A DNA stretch of 64,000 bases, taken from assembly GCF_025200925.1 (NCBI RefSeq), contig NZ_CP104174.1, positions 2,356,001 through 2,420,000 on the forward strand. The letters run 5' to 3'. The notes under the pieces are model-generated. The model was not told where the DNA came from, searched no databases, and was given only the letters and a program-made list of their open reading frames with translations. This stretch comes from Bradyrhizobium sp. CB1015. GTDB taxonomy: Bacteria; Pseudomonadota; Alphaproteobacteria; Rhizobiales; Xanthobacteraceae. A program made the translations under genes and the position numbers. Of this stretch, positions 51,700 to 62,120 are shown one piece after another. Each line of letters starts with the position of its first letter. Position 1 is the first letter of the stretch.

Positions 51700-52340
51700 T
51701 CGCGCCTCCCTCAAGTTCTCGTCACAGCGCCGACATGCGACACCCGACGAGAACGACTTTGGACCGATTTGGAGACATCGGTCGCCATAAGTTCTATATC
51801 CCTACGTTATCGCGGCCCCTCGCGAGGCGCGGAGCCGACTTCGACACTAGAAGGGATCCTTGCAGTCACATCGACCTTAAAGGAACAGCCGCGCCCGATT
51901 AGACGCCGGACGAGCGCGGTATCCTCGAAACACAATAGCGATAGGTTAAGGCGCACGCGAGCGCGGCGATAATGGCGGTGAAGATGCTCGCCTCGGTGAA
52001 ATCAGATGCGTATGAGGTAAGCCCGGTGATCTTCAACGTTGATCTCAGTTGCTTGTGATGGTCATCAACAGGCCCGCGAGCTCTTCGGACGTGACTCTCT
52101 TGGGCATCTATGGCTGTCGGAGATGACCTAGGAGCGCTATCCTCTAACCTGACGTCCTGTGGCGGCGCCCACCGGGATATTGAGATGCGGGGTGATGGAA
52201 AATTGCGTTCCGTCCGCGTTTCAGGCGCGGCACTACATCCATTCCCATTGGGAATTGACTCTATGCCTACCAATGTCTCTCAACAAAATGATAGAGGGGA
52301 CGAGCGCGTCGGATCGACCGGAAGCCGAAGCTTGGGAACC
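51700..52340. other. Divergent control region of the two-component genes
   Basis: About 640 bases between the kinase and the FixJ-like regulator. The regulator's frame is open up to 52110, but the N-terminal part is not protein-like. No clear hairpin or repeat is visible. Confidence 0.3.
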
Positions 52341-53009
52341 ATGAGCGGTGAACGAGACCGAAGGGCAACCGCTTGCTCTGAAGACGAAATAGCTATGTTG
52401 GGCGACGCTATCGTCCATGTCGTCGACGACGACGAGCTCATGAGGCATGCGATCGACGATCTTCTGCGATCAGTCGGTTACACCGTGAAGCTCTACGGTC
52501 GTGCGGAGGATTTTCTTGCTGCCGATCTAGCTGATGTGCCTGGCTGCGTGATCATCGACGTCAGGATGCCGGGGCCCAGCGGGCTCGAACTGCAGGCGTC
52601 GCTCGCCCGGCGTAATAACCGTTTGCCAGTTATCCTGATGAGCGGCTATGGCGATATCCGCATGTCAGTTCAGGCGATGAAGGCAGGCGCTGTTGACTTC
52701 ATCGAAAAGCCTTTTCGGGACCAGGAGATGTTGGAGGCAGTTGCCAACGCGATCCGAACTTGGAAGCCGCCATCGCCGGCGCCGGACCGGCTGTCGGAAT
52801 TGCGCAAACGATACGAAAGCCTGACCGCACGTGAACGCGAGGTCATGGCGCTAGTGTGTGCAGGCCAAATGAACAAGCAAATCGCGGGCGCATTAGAGAT
52901 CCAGGAGACGACCGTGAAATTTCATCGGAGCGCGGTCATGACGAAGATGATGGCCAGCAGCCTCGCGGAATTGACCCGGATGGCGGCACTTCTGGAAGGC
53001 GAGGAGTAG
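52341..53009 (+). CDS. FixJ/NarL-family response regulator
   Basis: The receiver domain begins IVHVVDDDELMRHAIDDLLR with the acidic pair, has the phosphoacceptor Asp in CVIIDVRMPGPSGLELQ, the switch Ser in PVILMSGYGDI and the Lys in DFIEKPFRDQEML. The LuxR-type HTH is ESLTAREREVMALVCAGQMN and KQIAGALEIQETTVKFHRSA. The start could be 52341 or 52395; the receiver itself needs only the latter. Partners are probably the soluble kinase at 50794 and perhaps the larger kinases at 40036 and 55808. A single-domain receiver follows. Confidence 0.9.
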   Translation: MSGERDRRATACSEDEIAMLGDAIVHVVDDDELMRHAIDDLLRSVGYTVKLYGRAEDFLAADLADVPGCVIIDVRMPGPSGLELQASLARRNNRLPVILMSGYGDIRMSVQAMKAGAVDFIEKPFRDQEMLEAVANAIRTWKPPSPAPDRLSELRKRYESLTAREREVMALVCAGQMNKQIAGALEIQETTVKFHRSAVMTKMMASSLAELTRMAALLEGEE

Positions 53010-53097
53010 GTGCTCATCGAAACCTGTCCAAAAGGACAGGACTAACCTCAGCCGTGGGAGAGTAGGCGAGCGCGTCGAATAGGCGCAGTTTCGCTTC

Positions 53098-53466
53098 ATG
53101 AACAAGAAAGCTCTCATCTGCGTCGTCGATGACGATGCCCTCCTCCGGGAGTCGTTGAATTACCTGCTGCGTGCTGCTGGCCACGAAGTAGCCTGCTTCG
53201 GGAGCGCGGAGTCCTTCCTCGATTCCGAGGAGAGCGGGCGCTGTGACTGCGTGGTCGCGGACATCGATATGCCGGGGCTGTCCGGTATCGATCTGGTCGA
53301 GCGCGTCGTCGAGATGTCGGATCCACCTAAAGTCATTCTCATTACCGGGCGCCCTGAAGAGTCGTGGCGCGAACGCGCGATGTACTCCGGAGCGGTCGGG
53401 TTTTTCAGAAAGCCAGTCGAGGCGCAATCGCTGCTCGACATCGTTCAACGCAGTGTTGCGGCATGA
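53098..53466 (+). CDS. Single-domain response-regulator receiver
   Basis: This 122-residue protein is only a receiver domain: LICVVDDDALLRESLNYLLR, phosphoacceptor Asp in CVVADIDMPGLSG, Thr in VILITGRPEES, Lys in GFFRKPVEAQS. There is no output domain. Such proteins act as phosphate sinks or shuttles in phosphorelays, or compete for the kinase. It begins 88 bases after the FixJ-like regulator on the same strand and probably belongs to the same system. Confidence 0.88.
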   Translation: MNKKALICVVDDDALLRESLNYLLRAAGHEVACFGSAESFLDSEESGRCDCVVADIDMPGLSGIDLVERVVEMSDPPKVILITGRPEESWRERAMYSGAVGFFRKPVEAQSLLDIVQRSVAA

Positions 53467-53552
53467 CGGACGTCCAGCCGGATCTCGTTGGCGAACGAAG
53501 TCCCCTGACGAGAGCCCGCTTGACGGGCTAGCTGACGAAATAAGGAGCCGCC

Positions 53553-54530
53553 ATGGAATTCCACCAAATTCGGTATTTCGTAGCCCTTGCCAAGTGCATG
53601 AACTTTACTCGGGCGGCCGAACAGTGCAACGTCTCCCAACCTGCGCTGACCAAGTCAATTCAGAAGCTGGAGTACGAACTTGGTGGGGCACTGGTTTTCC
53701 GTGAAAGGCACCTCAGCCAGTTAACAGACCTTGGAAAGCTAATGCTGCCCACGCTGGAGCGGACGCTGCTCGCCGTCGAGGAGGCTCGCGCCAATGCTAA
53801 GAAATTCAAGCGGAAGAAGGTCGCCACACTCCGGGTGGCCCTGACACCGATGATCTCGGCGTCGATCCTGGCGCAACCGATCGCCGCGCTCACGACCCAG
53901 CTACCGGGCCTCCAAGTCGATCTGGTCGATGCTGAATCCTCTAACGTCTTCGAAGGCTTACTGAACGGCGACGTCAGCGCCGCTCTGGGTAGCAGCTGCA
54001 TTGGGCCAACGCCCGAACGCATCGAGCGTTTCAGCTTATTCCGCGAGAGAGTCTTTGTCGCATGCGCCGAGGGGAGCCGGATGGCAGAGGAGGCCACCGT
54101 TAGCCTGAAGGATCTGCGGTCCGCAAAATGGCTTGAAGCGATTGACTGCGAGATCTACCGTGCGTTCCGCGAGCAGCTGTGCGAGGGGCAGGTCGCACAG
54201 CCCGGGCACCGCGCGCAAGGGCTGCAGCACCTGCAGCACCTAGTTAGCGCAAACCTTGGCGTTATGCTAACCCCGGAGCACGCGCCAGCACTGCCGGATG
54301 CTGTCGTCCGTCCTATCGCGGACTTCGACTTCAAACACACTGTTGAGCTCTTTGTTGTCGGGGGACGTCAATATTCGCCTGCGCTCGAGGCTCTTATAAA
54401 GATTTGCAGGCGATTCGATTGGCAGACGCTGCTGACAAAGGCGCAGGCGCCGATCGCGCCAAAGACAGGTCCGTTCACCGCGATGCCCCGACGTCAACGT
54501 GACCCGGAAGTCGTCCGCATCACAGCTTAG
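53553..54530 (+). CDS. LysR-family transcriptional regulator
   Basis: The N-terminal winged helix MEFHQIRYFVALAKCMNFTR, AAEQCNVSQPALTKSIQKLE and the effector domain (KKVATLRVALTPMISASILA, VFEGLLNGDVSAALG) are complete. ATAAGGAGCCGCC precedes the ATG. The C-terminus is slightly longer than usual. No divergent metabolic operon is next to it, since the upstream side is the receiver gene and the downstream side is relic DNA. The target is not indicated. Confidence 0.9.
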   Translation: MEFHQIRYFVALAKCMNFTRAAEQCNVSQPALTKSIQKLEYELGGALVFRERHLSQLTDLGKLMLPTLERTLLAVEEARANAKKFKRKKVATLRVALTPMISASILAQPIAALTTQLPGLQVDLVDAESSNVFEGLLNGDVSAALGSSCIGPTPERIERFSLFRERVFVACAEGSRMAEEATVSLKDLRSAKWLEAIDCEIYRAFREQLCEGQVAQPGHRAQGLQHLQHLVSANLGVMLTPEHAPALPDAVVRPIADFDFKHTVELFVVGGRQYSPALEALIKICRRFDWQTLLTKAQAPIAPKTGPFTAMPRRQRDPEVVRITA

Positions 54531-55265
54531 GGTAGAGCAGCGCACGACCTCTAGCGCTATAGCCTCGTCGCTATCGTTTCGATACGACCGTTCGTCACGC
54601 GGCCGCTTCCCGACTTCCCTCCAATGGCGGAGTACGAACGCCCGCTCACATGTTCGGATTGCGGCGTAATTGTCCCAGCGAGTAGCTCGGGGAGTCCCGG
54701 CTTTCAAAAGTCGGAGAAAGCCGCTGCTTGCGTAGCTGGTCATGGCGACGGCTGTGGATGGTGCGGAAACGGCCTCAAAATTTGACGGAAAGAGTGGGTT
54801 CGCAATCTACTAGATCGACCCAGATGATATTAGGCGGAATCTCAGATGATTCCCCGCCAATCATCGATTTTGTTGCGATGGAGTGTCAGCACGGGAACGC
54901 CGACTTCTTGCAACTGGATCGGTTTATAAAATAACGCATGAGGTCCGGGTGGTCAGCCAACAACCGGCCGAGTTATGCGAAACATACTGTCATCGATTCC
55001 ATAACCAATGGGAAGTTGCAGTCCCCGGATGTCGATGGGAAATCGTTCCGGCTTACCTTGACGGATGTGTTGGCAAACTCACGCGATCCGAAGACTGGGT
55101 GGACGCGCAGTGAACACTGGTCGTCGTTTGAGTGATTGATTGTCCGGGTTTAGGCGCACCAGCTGGTCCCTTCGGCGGTGGGCGTTGCCTGTCAACCGAT
55201 GTGCGGAGTAACGAGTCGATCAAGCGATACATAGAGAAACTACTCCATCAGCTAAGAGCCCGCGC
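54531..55265. other. Decayed coding region of unknown origin
   Basis: Two plus-strand pieces look protein-like, GGISDDSPPIIDFVAMECQH (near 54830) and DGKSFRLTLTDVLANSRDPK (near 55035). They are separated by stops and frame changes. They may be parts of one or two decayed genes. No family is recognised. Confidence 0.3.
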
Positions 55266-55791
55266 ATGCCCGCCAATCCCTTCATTGATCTCAGGTGTTT
55301 CCTGACCGGAAACACAAACGACTATATGCATCAGGGGGGCTGGCGCTACGTGATCCTGGCGCTGTTCTGGGTGCTCACGATTGCCGCCATCGGGATGGCC
55401 GAGCGAAATTGGCAGAAGGATCCGACGCAACGCACCGGCCGTCATCTGGGTGTCTGGGTCTTCAGGGTCTCATCGGCTGCATGTGGTTTCAGGGCATGTT
55501 GTGGAAGCTGCCGCTGCCGGCGTCCGATGGACTGCAATACTGGATTGAGCAGGAATCAACCAATGTGGCATTCGAGTTTCATCGTACGTTCCTGAAGGAT
55601 GTCGTGCGGCCTCACATGACGATCTTTGGGCCCATTGTTTTCTGGCCGAGCTGGTGTTTGCGGGATCGATCCTCGGACTTGCGGTGCGCTTTGCCGGCGT
55701 CCTGGCCGTCTCCTACAGGGTGCAGCTCTGGCTTGGCCTCTACGGCAACGCCTCCGAATGGCCTCGGACCTATAATGAGTTAATCTCTTGA
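55266..55791 (+). pseudogene. DoxX-type membrane protein with two frameshifts and a lost 3' end
   Basis: The reading starts MPANPFIDLRCFLTGNTNDY and GGWRYVILALFWVLTIAAIG. It moves one frame near 55470 to IGCMWFQGMLWKLPLPASDG and RPHMTIFGPIVF. It moves again near 55645 to LVFAGSILGLAVRFAGVLAV and ends ASEWPRTYNELIS. Together these are the four-helix DoxX/DoxD-like core, associated with quinone-linked thiosulphate oxidation or redox balance. A final helix normally follows and is missing. The start of the giant kinase follows 17 bases later. Confidence 0.65.
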
Positions 55792-55807
55792 ATGAACGAG
55801 ATCGACA

Positions 55808-58800
55808 GTGAGAAACAACGGAATAGATGTCCTATGGAGAGACGGCGAACGCATATTCTGTCGAGAATGGCGGACAAACAGTAATGGCGAGCAAACGAGG
55901 GTTTTCACCGTCAGCAACTTGGCTGCGATCCCATCCGCTGACAGCCTGGCCCGTCTCTCTCATGAATATGAATTAAAAGATCGGCTTCACGGCGCATGGG
56001 CGCTTTGCCCTCTCTCGCTCGTCAATCGAAGTGGGCGCGTTGCATTGCTCCTCGAGGACAATGACGAGGAACCTCTCGAGGCTCTGCTCGGGACACCATT
56101 TGAGCTTGGCCGCTTCTTGCGGCTCGCCATCAAGTTGACTGAGGCGCTCGCTTGTGTTCATCAACAGGGGCTCGTCCATAGAGACCTGAAGCCCGTGCAT
56201 ATTTTCATTGGGCTCGGCGAGGAGCATGTCCGGCTGACCGGATTCGGAATCGCGACACAGCTACCGCGCATGCGGCGTATGTCCGAACTGCCCGAATATG
56301 TCGCGGGCACTCTTGCCTACATGGCGCCGGAACAAACTGGCCGCATGAATCGTTCCGTTGATGCGCGCAGCGACTTGTACTCGCTCGGTGTGATCCTCTA
56401 TCGCATGCTAACGGGCACGCTCCCATTTACCGCGTCAGAACCTGGCGAGTGGATTCATTGCCATATAGCGCGAACGCCAGCACCTCCAGAACAGGGACTA
56501 GCTGACATTCCGGCCCAAGTTTCGAATGTCATCATGAAGCTGCTCGCGAAACCCGCGGAGCATCGATACCAGACGGCAGTCGGTCTCGAACATGACCTGC
56601 GGCGCTGTCTTGTGGAATTTGAAACGAATTACCAGGTTGTTCCGTTTCCGCTAGCAGAGCTAGATTTATCAGACCGTCTGCTCATCCCTGAGAAGTTATA
56701 TGGCAGAGAGGAGCAAATCGGAACGCTTACGACGGCTTTTGATCGCGTCGTCCGGAGCGGCACTCCCGAGCTGGTATTGGTATCCGGGGGCTCCGGTATC
56801 GGCAAGTCTGCGATTGTTGGAGAACTACGTAAGGTCCTGATGTCAACGCACGCGCTATTTGCATCAGGAAAGTTCGACGAGCGGAGGCGAGACATTCCGT
56901 ACTCGACATTGGCACAGGCCTTCCAGGGGCTTGTACGCCAATTGCTCGGGAAAACCGAGAACGAGTTACGAGGATGGCGCAACGCTTTTCTGGAATCAAT
57001 CGGACCAAACGGCAGGCTCATTACCGATCTCGTGCCTGAACTCGAGCACATTATCGGTGAGCAACCGGTAGTACCAGAACTCCCTCCTCAACAGGAAAAA
57101 GGTCGCTTTCAGCTTGTATTTCGTCGGTTCGTCGCGGTGTTTGCTAGACCGGAACATCCGCTAGTGCTTTTTCTCGACGATCTGCAATGGCTCGATGCTG
57201 CAACGCTGGACCTCATTGAGGATATGACAACGCGGCTAGACCCGCGTCATATGCTTTTAATCGGTGCCTTCCGCGAAAATGAGGTCGACGCGCTTCATCC
57301 GCTTTCACGGACGCTGAAATCAATGAGCGATGCAGGAACCGCAGTCACTGAGATTCGTGTCGATGCCCTTGAGCACCATCATCTAGCGCAGTTAATAGCG
57401 GATGCGCTGCACTGCGGTCTCGAACGCGCCGCATCGCTTGCGCGCCTAGTGCATACGAAGACCAATGGTAATCCATTCTTCGTGGGTCAGTTCTTGAATG
57501 CTCTGGTCGATCGCAACGCTATTGTTCCCGATCGCGCTTCGGGATGTTGGCATTGGGATGTCGAAAAGATTCAGGCGTCGCGGCACACGGAGAACGTCAT
57601 TGAACTGCTGGCCGATAAAATCAAGCGTCTTCCGGACTCGTGCAAGGAGGCGCTACAGGAGCTTGCATGTCTGGGCAACACGGGAGATGTTCTGGTCATT
57701 TCCAGAATTCGACAGTCAACTGAAAAAGATGTGGATGCGGATCTATGGGAAGCATGCCAGTTGGAACTTATAGAACGCTTGCCGGATAAGTACCAGTTCG
57801 TCCACGATCGGATACAGGAGGCCGCGTACTCGCTCATACCCGAGCAAACACGCGCACAGAAGCACCTGCAAATAGGAAGACTTCTCGTTGCACATACTCC
57901 CGCGGCGCATCTCGAGAAAGCGATCTTCGACATAGTCGGGCAACTCAATCGGGCCAGTCATATCGTGACGGGCGAGGAACGCGAGCGACTGGCTAACCTT
58001 AATCTGATCGCCGCCCGGCGTGCCAAAGCATCGTCAGCTCACACTTCTGCACTTAAATACCTCATCGTGGGGGCCGCTCTATTGGAGGAGAATAGTCAGC
58101 TTCGTCTACGCGATTTGATATACGCACTCGAATTCGAGCGTGCAGAATGCGAATTTCTGACGGGTGAACTACTGGCCGCGGACGCGCGCCTCGAGAGGTT
58201 GAACATCCTTGCCGTCGGTACAAAAGAGCGCGCCGCCGTCACCTGCCTGAGGATGGATATTTGCACCGCAAATGGCCAGAGCGATTGTGCGATTGCTATC
58301 GCGCTGGACTTCCTGGCGCACGAAGGCATTCACTGGTCTGCCCATCCTGCAGACGAGGAGGTGCGCCGGGAGTACGACCAGATCCTGCATATTCTGAACG
58401 GCCGGCCTATTGATGAGATCCTCAGAGCCCCATCCATGGAGGATCCAACATCGCTGGCTGTCATGGAAGTATTAATCAAGGCGCAGACGCCTGCCATGTT
58501 CACGGACCTGAACCTCGCGTCACTAGCAGTCTGCAGGGCAATAAGCATCAGTCTCGCGCATGGCAATAGCGATACGTCGTGTTTTGCCTATGTAATGTTC
58601 GCGCGCGTTGCCGGTCCACGTTACGGCCATTACGACGCGGGCTTCCGGCTTGGTCAATTGGGATTCGACCTCATCGAACGGCAGGAAAACAGGCGATTCC
58701 GTGCGTCGACGATTTTGGTGTTTGTGTTCACCGGCCTCCGCTGGATCGAGCACGTTCGGTCGAGTAATGCCTTGATCCACCGCGGTTTCACGGATGCAAA

Positions 58801-61330
58801 CAATATTGGAGACCTGCTGTATGCCTCGTACGCTCGGAACAACCTGAATTCGCATCTTCTCTTTGCCGGCGACCCATTGGACCATGCCGAGCGCGAAGCC
58901 GAGTGGGGACTCCATTTCGTGCGAAACGCCCGCTTTGGGCTGGTTGAACACATCATCGCGACTCAACTTGCATTGATCAAGGCGTTACGCAGGTCAGGTA
59001 AACAACCTGCTTCCCTCGGCTATGAGCACATGGACGAGCACCAGGTCGAGCAATACCTTTCGAACAGCCCTGCCTTGGCTATCGCTCAGTGCTGGTACTG
59101 GATTCGCAAATTGCAGCTGCGTTATCTGATCGGGGATTATACGGCCGCGATCAATGCGCTATCAAAAGCACGCACGCTGCTATGGACATCCCCGCTTTTT
59201 CTCGAGGAAGCGGACTTTCATTTTTATGCGGCGCTTGCGCTCTGCGCGTCCCTGACCGGTAAGCCGATCGAAGAACGGCAGCAGCTGTGCGAAACAATTG
59301 CTGCTCATCATCATCAGCTCGAGATCTGGGCCCGGAATGGACCGGAAAACTTCGAGGATCGGGCCGCGCTCGTCGGTGCGGAGATAGCGCGCCTCGAGGG
59401 ACGAGACCTCGACGCGGAACGCCTTTTCGAAAAAGCGATTCGCGCCGCGCAGTTGAACGGCTTTCCGCACAACGAGGGCCTTGCCAGCGAACTCGCTGCG
59501 CGCTTTTACACTGACCGCGGCGTGGAGATTGTCTCACACGCCTATCTGCGCAACGCCCGCTGCTGCTACCTTCGTTGGGGTGCCAACATCAAGGTCCGGC
59601 AGCTCGAGGAGTCGCATCCGCATCTAGTTGCACACGAAACCATCACCTCACTCGACACTACTTTCGGCGCGACTGTCGAAAGTCTGGATCTCGGCACTGT
59701 GCTTAAGATGTCAAAAGCGCTGTCAGTCGAAATGGACTTCGAGAAATTGATCGACACGATCATGCGAATGGCGATGGAGCATACCGGTGCTGCACGTGGT
59801 CTGCTGATGCTTTGGCGAAAGACGGGTTTAAATGTCCAGGCCGAAGCCGTCACCTCGAGCGACTCGATCACGGTGAGGCTCTGTGATGAGCCCATAAACG
59901 ATACGACCTTGCCCGAATCGGTTCTCAACTACGTTGCGCGCACAAGGCGCAATGTTTTACTCGACGATGCTGTGTCGGACGTTTCGTTTTCCGCCGACCC
60001 TTATATTAACGCGCACCAAGCACTCTCGGTGTTGTGCCTTCCGCTGGTCAACCAAGCCAATCTGATCGGAGCCATATACCTCGAAAATCACCTGGGCCCG
60101 GGAATCTTCGCATTTAGCCGGATTCCCGTGCTCAAGCTGCTTGCATCGCAGGCGGCGATCACGCTGGAGAACGCCCGGCTGTACCGCGATTTGTTCGAAC
60201 GCGAAAGCAGGATCCGGCGTCTCGTGGACGCCAATATCATCGGAATTTTCATTTACGGAAGCCAAGGCACCATCACTGAAGCCAATGACGCATTTCTTCA
60301 GATCGTCGGATGCGACCGCGATGACTTTCAGTTCGGCGAAGTGCGGTGGACAGATCTGACTCCTCCGGATTGGGCCGAACGTGACGAGCAGATTTGGGAT
60401 TCCAAGCTGAAACGCGACGGAACGTTACCTCCATTCGAGAAGGAGCTTTTTCGCAAAGACGGCCGCCGTGTCCCGGTATTGCTGGGCATCGCCAACTTCG
60501 AAGGGAGTATGGACGAAGGTGTTGCCTTCGTGCTGGACCTGACTGAGCAAAAGCGCGCTGAAGCTGAAGCCAGCGAAAGCGAGTCGCGATACCGGGAAGT
60601 GCAATCGGCGCTTGCCCATGCAAACCGGCTGACGACCATGGGGCAACTCCTGGCGATGATCAGTCACGAGGTGAAGCAGCCTCTCGCCGCGACTATCACA
60701 CTTGCGGACGCGGGGCAGCGCTTTTTGGGTGGCGCCGATCCGAAAGTCGACGAGGCACGTCAGGTATTCTCCCGTATCCGACAGGGCGGAATTCGGGCGA
60801 ACGATGTCCTTGATCGCATTCGCAGTCTGGTCAAAAAAGCACCGCAGCAAAAGGAGACACTTGATATTAATACGGCAATTCACGATGTCGTCGCCCTTTC
60901 TCGGGCGGAAGCGAGTCGCAAGGGCGTTATTATGCAGACGCAACTCTGCGAGACGCTACCCCTCGTTGAAGGAGATCAGGTTCAACTGCAACAGGTCGTG
61001 CTAAACCTCGTATTCAATGCAATCGAGGCGATGAGCGAAAATTATGACGGTCCGAGGGATTTGGTCATTAGTACCAGTCGGCGCGACGATGAAAGTGTTA
61101 CCGTTGCTGTGAGCGATACGGGCCCCGGTGTCACCCAAGCGGACATTGAGCGGATCTTTGAGCCGTTCTACACGACAAAAACATCGGGCATGGGAATGGG
61201 TCTGTCAATTTGCCGTTCAATCGTGGAAGCGCACGGGGGAATGTTGCGCGCATTCACTAATGCGCGACGAGGCGTAACTTTTGAAGCTTCCATACCCACG
61301 AAGAAGGGCGTGTCCCCGTTGATGGTGTAG
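55808..61330 (+). CDS. Giant kinase-like/ATPase/GAF/PAS/sensor histidine kinase (1840 aa)
   Basis: GTG 55808 opens a Ser/Thr-kinase-like domain (about 1-275) with GLVHRDLKPVHIFIGLGEEH and RLTGFGIATQLP. The Asn after HRDLKP is His131 and the DFG Asp is Gly145, so catalysis is doubtful. An ATPase domain (P-loop SGGSGIGKSAIV near 325; FLDDLQWLDAATLDL) and helical repeats follow. Then come GAF (~1295-1460), PAS (~1465-1585), HisKA (MISHEVKQPLAATITLADAG near 1617) and HATPase (LNLVFNAIEAMS, SGMGMGLSICRSIVEAHGG). No membrane segment is visible. The histidine-kinase core is closely related to that of the MHYT kinase at 40036. Confidence 0.92.
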   Translation: MRNNGIDVLWRDGERIFCREWRTNSNGEQTRVFTVSNLAAIPSADSLARLSHEYELKDRLHGAWALCPLSLVNRSGRVALLLEDNDEEPLEALLGTPFELGRFLRLAIKLTEALACVHQQGLVHRDLKPVHIFIGLGEEHVRLTGFGIATQLPRMRRMSELPEYVAGTLAYMAPEQTGRMNRSVDARSDLYSLGVILYRMLTGTLPFTASEPGEWIHCHIARTPAPPEQGLADIPAQVSNVIMKLLAKPAEHRYQTAVGLEHDLRRCLVEFETNYQVVPFPLAELDLSDRLLIPEKLYGREEQIGTLTTAFDRVVRSGTPELVLVSGGSGIGKSAIVGELRKVLMSTHALFASGKFDERRRDIPYSTLAQAFQGLVRQLLGKTENELRGWRNAFLESIGPNGRLITDLVPELEHIIGEQPVVPELPPQQEKGRFQLVFRRFVAVFARPEHPLVLFLDDLQWLDAATLDLIEDMTTRLDPRHMLLIGAFRENEVDALHPLSRTLKSMSDAGTAVTEIRVDALEHHHLAQLIADALHCGLERAASLARLVHTKTNGNPFFVGQFLNALVDRNAIVPDRASGCWHWDVEKIQASRHTENVIELLADKIKRLPDSCKEALQELACLGNTGDVLVISRIRQSTEKDVDADLWEACQLELIERLPDKYQFVHDRIQEAAYSLIPEQTRAQKHLQIGRLLVAHTPAAHLEKAIFDIVGQLNRASHIVTGEERERLANLNLIAARRAKASSAHTSALKYLIVGAALLEENSQLRLRDLIYALEFERAECEFLTGELLAADARLERLNILAVGTKERAAVTCLRMDICTANGQSDCAIAIALDFLAHEGIHWSAHPADEEVRREYDQILHILNGRPIDEILRAPSMEDPTSLAVMEVLIKAQTPAMFTDLNLASLAVCRAISISLAHGNSDTSCFAYVMFARVAGPRYGHYDAGFRLGQLGFDLIERQENRRFRASTILVFVFTGLRWIEHVRSSNALIHRGFTDANNIGDLLYASYARNNLNSHLLFAGDPLDHAEREAEWGLHFVRNARFGLVEHIIATQLALIKALRRSGKQPASLGYEHMDEHQVEQYLSNSPALAIAQCWYWIRKLQLRYLIGDYTAAINALSKARTLLWTSPLFLEEADFHFYAALALCASLTGKPIEERQQLCETIAAHHHQLEIWARNGPENFEDRAALVGAEIARLEGRDLDAERLFEKAIRAAQLNGFPHNEGLASELAARFYTDRGVEIVSHAYLRNARCCYLRWGANIKVRQLEESHPHLVAHETITSLDTTFGATVESLDLGTVLKMSKALSVEMDFEKLIDTIMRMAMEHTGAARGLLMLWRKTGLNVQAEAVTSSDSITVRLCDEPINDTTLPESVLNYVARTRRNVLLDDAVSDVSFSADPYINAHQALSVLCLPLVNQANLIGAIYLENHLGPGIFAFSRIPVLKLLASQAAITLENARLYRDLFERESRIRRLVDANIIGIFIYGSQGTITEANDAFLQIVGCDRDDFQFGEVRWTDLTPPDWAERDEQIWDSKLKRDGTLPPFEKELFRKDGRRVPVLLGIANFEGSMDEGVAFVLDLTEQKRAEAEASESESRYREVQSALAHANRLTTMGQLLAMISHEVKQPLAATITLADAGQRFLGGADPKVDEARQVFSRIRQGGIRANDVLDRIRSLVKKAPQQKETLDINTAIHDVVALSRAEASRKGVIMQTQLCETLPLVEGDQVQLQQVVLNLVFNAIEAMSENYDGPRDLVISTSRRDDESVTVAVSDTGPGVTQADIERIFEPFYTTKTSGMGMGLSICRSIVEAHGGMLRAFTNARRGVTFEASIPTKKGVSPLMV

Positions 61331-61457
61331 CTCGGTAGAGCAAAGCCGTCCGCACGCGCGCCCTCCCATGGAGCCTAGCGGGGGGTGGCTTTGCGGTGGT
61401 CACCGGCAGTTCGCCGGTAGGGTCAGGTTGCTGACACAAACCTGATTCGAGGAACCG

Positions 61458-61601
61458 ATGACCGATGAGATGATGAACCCCCGCACGCTCGTGGAGAAGA
61501 TCCCTGATGCGGAGCTGCTGCGCGAGATGATCGGCTTTGCTGCCCAGCGCAATGTGGGATCGCGCGGGGCGCTCCCACTGTCGATGATCGGGTGGATCTA
61601 G
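61458..61601 (+). pseudogene. IS256-family transposase N-terminal relic
   Basis: [20 protein letters not shown] followed by [11 protein letters not shown] is the start of an IS256-family transposase. After residue 31 the sequence diverges and stops at 61599. The preceding GTTGCTGACACAAACC may be the element's left end. Only this stub remains. Confidence 0.6.
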
Positions 61602-62120
61602 CGAGGTGCTCGAGCTCACCGGGATTGCGACCGTCTGTTGCCGAGCGCCGCTCGCCCTTTTTGGCTCTCCCTTGGTATGTCGTGCTCGCCCGCGAGGGAT
61701 GCTCCGCTCTTCGCGTGCGTGTTGCGCGCGCCGTTCCCTGCGGGTGCTCGCGACATTGTCTTTTCAGGTCGGAAGGTCCCTTCTCCCCTTCGTCTTGTTC
61801 TTGTTCCGTATGAAGCTGACCTCCAGCTCTTCGCCGTTCACACGGACGAGTTGACATCGCCGATAGGCGAGCCCGGTAGACGAAAGCAGAAGAAAGAATT
61901 CACTCAGTGTGAGGCCTTCAATCGACGTTGAATTTGGAGTCTCGCATCGCGCTGTGAAACATCTTTAAGGCTACCTGCGGCGCCAGGTGCCGTCGATAGC
62001 CATCATGTTTACCGGTAGCGGGTACTCGAAAATGACCCGTCGGCCTTGTTGTTCTTTTTCTCCAGCCATGGATGGTCCGAAACAGATCTTCTCTGTACTT
62101 CACCCGATTCCGCGCGTTCG
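61602..62120. other. Intergenic region after the IS256 relic
   Basis: About 520 bases of rearranged-looking sequence. Plus-strand frames here are Arg/Ser/Cys-rich without motifs. Nothing supportable is seen. Confidence 0.3.
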
